Shown: one piece after another, positions 35,754 through 42,158 of the stretch
Layout: each line of letters begins with the position of its first letter
How positions within the stretch are numbered: position 1 is the stretch's first letter
Assembly: GCF_028623165.1 (NCBI RefSeq)
Contig: NZ_CP117768.1
Coordinates: 5,081,001-5,145,000 of the forward strand
Length of the DNA: 64,000 nt
Reading direction: 5' to 3'
Source of the DNA: Nostoc sp. UHCC 0926
GTDB lineage: Bacteria; Cyanobacteriota; Cyanobacteriia; Cyanobacteriales; Nostocaceae
Position numbers and translations under genes: made by a program
Notes under the pieces: model-generated
What the model was told of the DNA's origin: nothing
Databases searched by the model: none
The model's input: only the letters and a program-made list of their open reading frames with translations

Positions 35754-36329
35754 ATGACTCAATTAAGCCAAACCGTTAAGGAATTAATAGCCAAAGCTAG
35801 AATTATCAGCTTTGCTGAGTGGGAACAGCCCCATCCAAAAGCAGCGATTATTATATTCCAAGCTGCGGACGATGCTTTTCGGTATCTAAGCGACGAAGAT
35901 TTCTTGCAGATTAAAACCTTGTCACCTGATAATTCGGCATTGATTCCTGTTGCTCAATTATTACGCGATCGCGCCGCCGAAATTGTTGATGAAGCTAGAG
36001 AGCAGGTTTTGACGACTTATCCCGAAATTATCCAGCCTGGAGGAGGTCTTTATCCGCCGGAACGCGCCCAAGCTTGCTGGCGAGATTTTTGGCATTTTCT
36101 CCGCTGTATTACCTATGGCATAGCAGGCGGTCACACTGAGTATACCAGTCCCACAGGATTGCACTATATGAATTTGCTCTATCAGGAATTACAAGTTCCA
36201 AAAGATGCAATGGTCTTAGGCTTAAAAAGTATTAAGGTTGCTAGTTTAAAGCGGTGTCAAGCCAATCAGCAAGAAATTGCTCCCTATTTTGATCATCTAA
36301 TTACCCAACTGGCTACTTTCCAAATTTAA
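35754..36329 (+). CDS. Phycobiliprotein-like (phycobilisome globin fold) protein
   Basis: A 191-residue protein of the phycobilisome protein family. The N-terminus MTQLSQTVKELIAKARIISF and the helix DAFRYLSDEDFLQIKTLSPD replace the usual X and Y helices. The key segment PPERAQACWRDFWHFLRCIT, followed by YGIAGGHTEYTSPTGLHYMN, matches the chromophore region of beta subunits 'aaCLRDmeiiLRYvtYAllaGD'. Its cysteine is at the equivalent of Cys-82, so a bilin could be bound. The C-terminal helix lacks the second (Cys-155) site. It is not ordinary ApcA/B, CpcA/B or CpeA/B. The start is the ATG at 35754, because the preceding in-frame 32 codons come from an intergenic repeat. Function unknown; its divergent HEAT-repeat neighbour may help attach a chromophore. 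Confidence 0.8.
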   Translation: MTQLSQTVKELIAKARIISFAEWEQPHPKAAIIIFQAADDAFRYLSDEDFLQIKTLSPDNSALIPVAQLLRDRAAEIVDEAREQVLTTYPEIIQPGGGLYPPERAQACWRDFWHFLRCITYGIAGGHTEYTSPTGLHYMNLLYQELQVPKDAMVLGLKSIKVASLKRCQANQQEIAPYFDHLITQLATFQI

Positions 36330-36350
36330 TAGTCCTAATTGACATACTCA

Positions 36351-36640
36351 GTAAACTCAACGAGGTTGTCAGCAACCCCGTTCGTCTTCAAAACCGTGCT
36401 TAATAGTTTCCCATGACACGGCTCCTCAATGATTTGGCACATTGTCACTCTCTTAGTCACATCCGAGTGTGTCCCCATTCTTGTACTCCAGTAAATTAGG
36501 TTGCCATCATAAGGACTGGCATCGCCTTTAACTTTCACAAACCGAACTATCGGAGTTTCTGCGTGTGACCGTAACTGATCTGAGGACTTAGTTGAGCCAA
36601 TGGTGCTATGGCTAAAGGTGGCTAGACTAGTTCCCAGTGT
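36351..36640 (-). mobile_element. Group II intron relic (maturase C-terminus plus domains V and VI)
   Basis: On the minus strand the frame reads STIGSTKSSDQLRSHAETPI, then VRFVKVKGDASPYDGNLIYW and STRMGTHSDVTKRV, the C-terminal part of intron reverse transcriptase/maturases just before the HNH nuclease, which is missing. It runs into an RNA part: domain V at 36390-36424 (GAGCCGTG pairing with CACGGTTTT, GAAA-type loop, AGC triad) and a domain VI stem at about 36351-36389 (AACGGGGTTG / CAACCTCGTT) with an unpaired A seven bases from the GTTTAC end. The 5' part of the intron and most of the RT are absent, so it cannot move. It lies just upstream of the cpeC remnant. Confidence 0.75.
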
Positions 36641-37013
36641 GGTGCTGGCTCAAACCAAGCCTTTACAAATTATGCGGATGCAACGAATGAACTAATGACT
36701 CAGCACTGTTAATGCTCCCAGTCAAAAGATTACTACAATACCATCACCTATACGCCAATCGCTAATCAGATACTAAAAAAAAGCTGAAATTTCTCAAAGT
36801 ATTATTGAACTTAACAAATTTTAATAAATATGGCTTCAACATCGTATCAGAATGTATAAAGGCACAACGATGTAAAAACTTAAATCATCAAAAGTAATAA
36901 GGATTTAAAGTCTCTATGGACTCTCCTTGATTACAACGATGTAAACTTTTTTAACATCTGTGGAATATCCTTCTCATATATAAAATTTAGTTGTTAACTG
37001 GGAGATAGTTTGA
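36641..37013. other. Leader of the eroded cpe linker operon
   Basis: AT-rich 370-bp region between the intron relic and the cpeC remnant; it should contain the operon promoter. A GGGAGA ribosome site is still present before the dead cpeC start (about 37001-37006). I cannot identify a specific operator. Confidence 0.45.
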
Positions 37014-37440
37014 ATGGCTTTTGGACCAGTATCACGATTAGGGGTCGCTCTGTCTGAAGATACCGATCCGATTGATTTGTAGCCAAGTCGCTCTAATGAG
37101 AAAGTTGAAACCGTAATTAGAACTGTCTACAAGCAAGTTCTAGGCAACGTTTTAATAGAGAGTGAGCGGCAAGCCGTTCCTGAATCCCAACTCAAACGGG
37201 GTTAAATCAACGTCCGCAACTTTGTGCGAGTCGTTGCTAAATCTTAGATTTACCGGGTGCGGTTTTTTGAAACCACTGTTTTCTATCGGTTCATTTAACA
37301 TTTCCAGTCAATAATGCTCAGTGTTGATAATTCATCAAAAGTTAGCCAAAGCGATCGCTAATCTGGGGTTTGATCAATTCCGCCGTCAGTTGTCATATAC
37401 GAACGATATTTAACGCACTTTCACAAACTAAATTTTTACA
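37014..37440 (+). pseudogene. cpeC: cpeC (phycoerythrin rod linker) remnant with several stops
   Basis: From the ATG at 37014 the frame reads MAFGPVSRLGVALSEDTDPI, DL, stop, then PSRSNEKVETVIRTVYKQVL, GNVLIESERQAVPESQLKRG, stop, INVRNFVRVVAKS, stop, IYRVRFFETTVFYRFI, stop. The start MxFGPxSRLG and the linker core (VYKQVLGN, ESERLxVPESQLKxG) are those of CpeC-type phycoerythrin rod linkers of about 285 residues. There are at least four in-frame stops within 95 codons and the sequence fades after 37300, so the gene is dead. It occupies the first position expected for a cpeCDESTR operon. Confidence 0.85.
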
Positions 37441-37550
37441 GAAGCTAGTCAGTAGCAAAAATAACTGACAACTGATGCGAAATTCCACCTCTATAAGGGG
37501 TAGGATGCTTGGAAATTTCATTTAATTCACGTTTTTAAGGAGATACTTAA

Positions 37551-38309
37551 ATGTCACTTTGGGCTATTGATTCACCTAAGGTAGAGCTGCGTACGAACAC
37601 CAGCGAAAGTGAATTACAAATACTGATTCGGTCCGTTTACAAACAGGTTTTGGGCAATGCTCATTTGTTGGAAAGTGAGCGACTAGCCACAATAGAATCG
37701 CAATTGCGCGATCGCAATATCAGCGTCCGCGAATTCGTCAACAGTGTTGCAAAATCAGAACTTTATCAATCCCTGTTTTTCAATTCTTCTTCCCAAAATC
37801 GGTTCATTGAACTGAACTTCAAACACTTGCTAGGCCGTGCTCCTGCCGATCAGGCAGAAATTTCCGAACACGTCCGCATCTACAATGAACAGGGCTACGA
37901 TGCTGAAATCGAATCCTATATCGATAGCGAGGAGTATCAGCAAAATTTTGGCGAGAATATTGTTCCTTATCCTCGCAGTACCAGCTCCCAAATAGGGATT
38001 AAAAATGTTACCTTTAACCGCACCTTTACTTTATTGAGAGGAGTAGCTAGCAGCGATAGCGATCGCAAAGCCAAACTGATCAGCGATGTCGGTTCAAATC
38101 TACCCACATCCATCAAGGCTCCCGCTGCTGGTTCTAGTGTAAGCAGCACTAGCAAACGCTTCTTGATTAAAGCAGTCAAAGGTGCAGCTAAGATCCCTAC
38201 CCGTCTAGGCAAGCTCGAATATGTAGTTAACTACAACCAACTGTCTGGGCAAGTGCAAAACATTCATAGAACGGGCGGCAAAATCATCAGTATCACTGAA
38301 GTTGCTTAG
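37551..38309 (+). CDS. Phycoerythrin-associated rod linker (CpeD/CpeE type)
   Basis: A 252-residue rod linker. The PBS linker domain (about 20-145) contains LIRSVYKQVLGNAHLLESER, then ISVREFVNSVAKSELYQSLF, IELNFKHLLGRAPADQAEIS and YIDSEEYQQNFGENIVPY. The C-terminal CpcD-like domain (about 195-250) contains KRFLIKAVKGAAKIPTRLGK and ends VQNIHRTGGKIISITEV. This two-domain layout and length fit CpeD or CpeE; the two cannot be told apart by eye. A strong ribosome site (AAGGAG, 37537-37542) precedes the ATG. It follows dead cpeC and precedes cpeS, so it keeps the order of the cpe linker operon with one of the two middle linkers missing. It should join phycoerythrin hexamers in phycobilisome rods. 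Confidence 0.88.
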   Translation: MSLWAIDSPKVELRTNTSESELQILIRSVYKQVLGNAHLLESERLATIESQLRDRNISVREFVNSVAKSELYQSLFFNSSSQNRFIELNFKHLLGRAPADQAEISEHVRIYNEQGYDAEIESYIDSEEYQQNFGENIVPYPRSTSSQIGIKNVTFNRTFTLLRGVASSDSDRKAKLISDVGSNLPTSIKAPAAGSSVSSTSKRFLIKAVKGAAKIPTRLGKLEYVVNYNQLSGQVQNIHRTGGKIISITEVA

Positions 38310-38493
38310 ATTTGTCTAAGTAGAGATGAAAAAGGGGCTGGATGCTGAGGACTGGAAGGAAAAACTCCTAACTCAGCACTCAGCACCCCTAAATGCGGTT
38401 GTGGTCAACGAGGCTAGCATATAGACTAGGAGAATAACATTTTAGCCAAGATATCTCTTGGATTGTAAGCTACTTTTTAAGATCACTTTTTTA

Positions 38494-39030
38494 ATGGAAA
38501 TTACTGAATTCTTTGAACTTTCAATTGGACGATGGCGATCGCAGCGTAGCGGTCATCATTTAGCATTCGCCCACTTTGAACAAGTGCTGTCTACCATTGA
38601 CATTGAGTCTCTATCCCTCAATGATCCGGCGGTGGTAGCAATCTGTCAATTGTATGAGACTGACCCCGCCAGTATCACCCACCCCTTTCGGATGACTTGG
38701 GAGGGTGAGTCAGACTGGGACGATAAAGTAATCTCTGGTAGTACTGTACTAGTGCCAATTCCCAATGTCGAAAATCCTTCCAGAGGCAAACTCCTGCGGG
38801 ATCAGGGATACGCCGAAACAATCCCAGCAGTGGCTAAATACCATCTGAGTGAAGATGGTATTTTTACCCTACTGACAGAGTATGAACTCGCTGCTGCTGA
38901 GGAGCGAATTTGGTTTGCTAACCCAAATCTCCGATTTCGAGTAGCGACGATTAAAACCAGTGATGGTAAAGGTGTGACAACAGCTTCCTTTTCTTCAGAG
39001 ATTCGCTCTTTGTCAAGTTCAACCAATTAG
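38494..39030 (+). CDS. cpeS: Phycoerythrobilin lyase CpeS
   Basis: A 178-residue lipocalin-fold bilin lyase. The ATG at 38494 gives the family start MEITEFFELSIGRWRSQRSG followed by HHLAFAHFEQVLSTIDIESL; an earlier possible start would add 12 unrelated residues. The conserved FRMTWEGESDWD, RGKLLRDQGYAETIPAVAKY, and ERIWFANPNLRFRVATIKT are all present. CpeS attaches phycoerythrobilin to Cys-82 of phycoerythrin alpha and beta subunits. Position after the rod linker and before cpeT is as in the Fremyella cpeCDESTR operon, which supports the CpeS name over other CpcS-like types. Confidence 0.9.
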   Translation: MEITEFFELSIGRWRSQRSGHHLAFAHFEQVLSTIDIESLSLNDPAVVAICQLYETDPASITHPFRMTWEGESDWDDKVISGSTVLVPIPNVENPSRGKLLRDQGYAETIPAVAKYHLSEDGIFTLLTEYELAAAEERIWFANPNLRFRVATIKTSDGKGVTTASFSSEIRSLSSSTN

Positions 39031-39136
39031 CAAAAATCAGGTTAAAACATAAAAGGATACAAGCTCCTAAATTTCTTTATGGGGATTGTTAATTTTGAAT
39101 TTTGAATTTTGAATTTTGAATTCGGAGCAAAGCGAC

Positions 39137-39766
39137 GTGACGATAGCGCCCAGTGAATCAAGCAGCAACGCTAGCGATTTGCTGACTTTAGCTTGTTGGA
39201 TGGCAGGAGATTTTAGCAACTACAAGCAATCTTTTGCAAATCCGCAACTTTACGCCCACATCCGCATTTTTTTTCGTCCTTTACCGATTGAATTTTTTTC
39301 TGCCATCGGTTTTTATTCAGAACAAGTATATGACCACGATTTATGGACACCCTATCGCCAGGGAGTACATAGATTAGTGGATTGGGGCGATCGCATCTAT
39401 ATCGAAAATTACAGCTTGAAAGACCCTATGCTTTATGCAGGTGCTGCTCGTGAATTAGATATCCTCAAAACTATCACCCCAGAGAACATCGAACGGCGTC
39501 ATCACTGTTCAATGGTTTTCCAGCGAAAAGGTGAAATGTTTCGAGGCAGTGTGGAACCGGGTAATCAATGTCTGATTAAGCGCAATGGATGCCAGACATA
39601 TCTTGTCAGCGAAGTAGAAGTAACTGAGCGTACTTGGTTAAGTCTAGATAAAGGTATGGATATTGAAACCCACGAGCAAATATGGGGATCAACTGCTGGC
39701 CCTTTGCAATTTGAAAAACGGGAAAGTTTTGCTGATGAATTACATATGGTGAGCGCATTATGTTGA
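39137..39766 (+). CDS. cpeT: CpeT/CpcT family chromophore lyase
   Basis: A bilin lyase of about 209 residues. Family blocks are LLTLACWMAGDFSNYKQSFA near the start, then YAHIRIFFRPLPIEFFSAIG, FYSEQVYDHDLWTPYRQGVH and IENYSLKDPMLYAGAARELD, with the basic substrate region PENIERRHHCSMVFQRKGEM. CpcT/CpeT proteins attach bilins to the Cys-153-type site of beta subunits. I choose a GTG start at 39137 because a GGAG (39124-39127) sits nine bases upstream; an upstream in-frame TTG at 39116 falls within a TTTTGAA heptamer repeat and is less likely. The gene overlaps cpeR by 7 bp. Confidence 0.85.
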   Translation: MTIAPSESSSNASDLLTLACWMAGDFSNYKQSFANPQLYAHIRIFFRPLPIEFFSAIGFYSEQVYDHDLWTPYRQGVHRLVDWGDRIYIENYSLKDPMLYAGAARELDILKTITPENIERRHHCSMVFQRKGEMFRGSVEPGNQCLIKRNGCQTYLVSEVEVTERTWLSLDKGMDIETHEQIWGSTAGPLQFEKRESFADELHMVSALC

Positions 39767-40098
39767 TTCAGCTTGAATTTGTTAAAACCAACATGTTACC
39801 TCCACCAGCTGAAAAAAAAATGCGCTGCTGGATTCGCAGTCGCCACTTGATTTGTTCGGGTAACTTTTTTATATTCGAGACATTAGAATATACGACGATT
39901 GAGAGATTCTCTGAATGTGTAGCTTCTTTAGGAGGAACAGTAATATCCGTTGACCCGATTAATAAAATTTGGATGGGCGATCATCGCCAAGTTATTTTAT
40001 ATCAGGCAAAAGCCAGTTTACATACGCCTCATCATACTTTGAAACAATACTGGATAAAATACGGTGGTTTCTACAGTAGATTTGATGAGCGTGTTTGA
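39760..40098 (+). CDS. cpeR: CpeR phycoerythrin operon regulator
   Basis: A 112-residue protein whose position (last gene after cpeS and cpeT, overlapping cpeT by 7 bp) and sequence fit CpeR, the activator needed for cpeBA expression in green light in Fremyella. Visible stretches: PPPAEKKMRCWIRSRHLICS, then GNFFIFETLEYTTIERFSEC and VASLGGTVISVDPINKIWMG, then HRQVILYQAKASLHTPHHTL. There is no helix-turn-helix that I can see, so how it acts is not evident. An internal ATG (MLPPPAEKK) twelve codons in is an alternative start. It is intact, unlike cpeC at the head of the same operon. Confidence 0.8.
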   Translation: MLIQLEFVKTNMLPPPAEKKMRCWIRSRHLICSGNFFIFETLEYTTIERFSECVASLGGTVISVDPINKIWMGDHRQVILYQAKASLHTPHHTLKQYWIKYGGFYSRFDERV

Positions 40099-40188
40099 GA
40101 GTTACTATCCTGCGGAAATCCTTCTCACAAGTGTTTACACTCCAATTCAAAATTAAGTTTTGAATTTTAAATACTCCCTAAGGGGGTT

Positions 40189-40261
40189 GACGGCTAATTG
40201 TTAATGTTTAATTGCTAATTGTTTACTATGATTAGCTATTACTTATTAACAGTTAGCCGTC
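40189..40261. repeat. 17-bp inverted repeat upstream of the coiled-coil linker gene
   Basis: The left arm GACGGCTAATTGTTAAT and the right arm ATTAACAGTTAGCCGTC pair with one mismatch around an AT-rich 39-bp loop that itself holds further TAATTG repeats. It lies in the 459-bp gap after cpeR; no T tract follows directly. It could be a terminator-like fold or a MITE-type remnant. The rest of the gap (40099-40557) is AT-rich promoter region without a visible gene. Confidence 0.7.
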
Positions 40262-40557
40262 TAAGTTTGTTAGAAAATGTAACTAAAACACTCCCCAAAA
40301 CTTGATAAATTAATCCTGACTGTAAAGGGAATTAAAATTTGTTAGTGCTTCTATCGATTACCTATGACGTTGCTCCAGAACAATTTGCTCAAGCCCCAAG
40401 TTTTACCAAGCTTGGTTTTGTGCAGTTTCACAAATAACTGGTATTAGTTGTACCACGTAACCACTAACAAATACTTAGCTCCCATTACCTTTAAAAATAT
40501 AGATTTCTAGCGAACGTCCTCAAAGCCATTAGTCACTCCTACCCACACTAACCAAGT

Positions 40558-41565
40558 ATGCAAATCTTCTTAGACGAAGAAACCAGACGCCGCCAATATC
40601 AAGCATTTCCCCAAACAGAACCCATCGAACTGTGGACTACTGCTTCAGTTGAAGATATTGAAATAGTAATTCGGGCAGTTTATCGGCAAGTGTTGGGTAA
40701 TGCCTACATTATGGAAAGTGAGCGGCTCATCGTTCCCGAATCCCAACTCAAGCAAGGTATAATCGATGTCCGTGAGTTTGTGCGTCAAGTTGCCAAATCA
40801 GAGTTGTATCGCTCCAGATTTTTTGATAAAGTTTACCGCTACCGGGCGATTGAACTGAACTTCAAGCACCTGCTAGGTCGCGCTCCCGATGACTACTCCG
40901 AGACGAAACATCACAGCAACATTTTAGATGAGAAGGGTTTTGAGGCGGATATTGATTCTTATCTTGATAGCGACGAGTATCTAGATGCCTTTGGAGATAA
41001 CATAGTGCCATATTACCGGGGTTATAAAACTCAAACGGGCAAAAAGATATTGGAATTTACCAATATGCTGCAACTGGTGCGGAGCAATTCTAGCAGTGAC
41101 AAGAACCTAGCAACGAATAATGAACCTCAGCTGGTGCGATCGCTAATTACCAACACTCCTTATGGTAGGCAGAAACCCACGGATATTAGTGCTTTACTTG
41201 CTGAAGTATTCAAGCGAAAGCCAGAAACTGCTGCTCCAGTTAATCCGTTTATAGCAGCTCAGACAGCAGCTGAACAAGGCTTGCAGCAAAAGATTAAAGA
41301 GCAAGAAAGCCAGATTGCAACTTTGCAACAACAACTAGCAGACTTACGACCATTTGCCAGCATCGGTACAACAAAATTCACTAGTAGTTCGCAGTCTTCC
41401 AATTCTGTGACCAGCACAAAGGAATATACATCTTTGCAACAGCAAGCTGACGCCCAAGAAAAACAGATTGCAGCTTTGCAAGAGCAAGTCGCTGATGCCC
41501 GACGGTCTGCCACAATTGGAGAAGCCCGATTGAATAAGTGGCGCAGTCGCGTTTTTAATGGCTAA
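40558..41565 (+). CDS. Phycobilisome rod linker with coiled-coil C-terminus
   Basis: A 335-residue linker. Residues about 30-165 form a standard PBS linker domain: IVIRAVYRQVLGNAYIMESE, IDVREFVRQVAKSELYRSRF, IELNFKHLLGRAPDDYSETK and DSDEYLDAFGDNIVPYYRGY. There is no CpcD domain at the end. Instead, residues about 235-325 are a low-complexity coiled coil with two related blocks (LQQKIKEQESQIATLQQQLA and QQADAQEKQIAALQEQVADA), each ending in an 'SIG.T/TIGEA' motif, and the protein stops with RLNKWRSRVFNG. This is not the layout of CpcC, CpcG or CpeC/D/E as I know them. It has its own promoter region. It could tether rods or bind a partner, but function is unknown. Confidence 0.85.
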   Translation: MQIFLDEETRRRQYQAFPQTEPIELWTTASVEDIEIVIRAVYRQVLGNAYIMESERLIVPESQLKQGIIDVREFVRQVAKSELYRSRFFDKVYRYRAIELNFKHLLGRAPDDYSETKHHSNILDEKGFEADIDSYLDSDEYLDAFGDNIVPYYRGYKTQTGKKILEFTNMLQLVRSNSSSDKNLATNNEPQLVRSLITNTPYGRQKPTDISALLAEVFKRKPETAAPVNPFIAAQTAAEQGLQQKIKEQESQIATLQQQLADLRPFASIGTTKFTSSSQSSNSVTSTKEYTSLQQQADAQEKQIAALQEQVADARRSATIGEARLNKWRSRVFNG

Positions 41566-42158
41566 TTTCTCTACTATTTAGTTTTGTCGGGTGCGTTACG
41601 CCAAAGCCTAACGCACCACTTTTGCAAAAGTTAAAAATGTAGCATAGTTTACCGCCGTAGGCATCGCATGAGATAATTCTAAAAAGTGCGATCGCTTGAG
41701 CAAAACTGAGAAACTTTTAGAGCGATCGCATGAGATGATTTGAGAAAGTGCGATCGCCTAGCGTCTCCAGAGGAGAATCGCCTTTTTCAATGACTTGATC
41801 AATTAGTTCAATCGTCTCTTCTGGCAAGGTGATGTTAATTTGTCGATGCATGATTTATTGCTTTATCTTGCCTATCAGCTTTATTTTATCTCATATCCGG
41901 CTAAATACTTGTCATTACGATCGCTGCGATCGCACAGTGAAGTAATCGCATCATGGCGATCGCAACTCTTAGAGACGCTCTGCGAACGTTCCACTCGCAA
42001 TCACATATCGTAAGTGATTGAGCGGACTTGATATTACACATCTAAAGTGTGTATAGTTGTGCTAAAAGAGCGTAGTTTACCACCATAGGCATCGCATGAG
42101 ATAATTTTACAAAGTGCGTAGACGCTTTCTTGGCTTGTCGCCAGACATCGCTTGGCTC
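41566..42158. other. Repeat-rich gap
   Basis: No complete gene. It contains several HIP1 sites (for example near 41690, 41725 and 41930), two copies of CATAGGCATCGCATGAGATA (about 41660 and 42086), a variant of the glcE-type repeat (42117-42153) and the antitoxin fragment listed separately. Confidence 0.55.
41770..41851 (-). pseudogene. Ribbon-helix-helix antitoxin fragment
   Basis: From an ATG at 41851 the minus strand reads MHRQINITLPEETIELIDQV then IEKGD, the N-terminal DNA-binding half of a CopG/Arc-type antitoxin. The expected continuation ('RSRFIDEAVKFY') is replaced by repeat sequence with HIP1 sites. No toxin gene is beside it. Confidence 0.6.
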
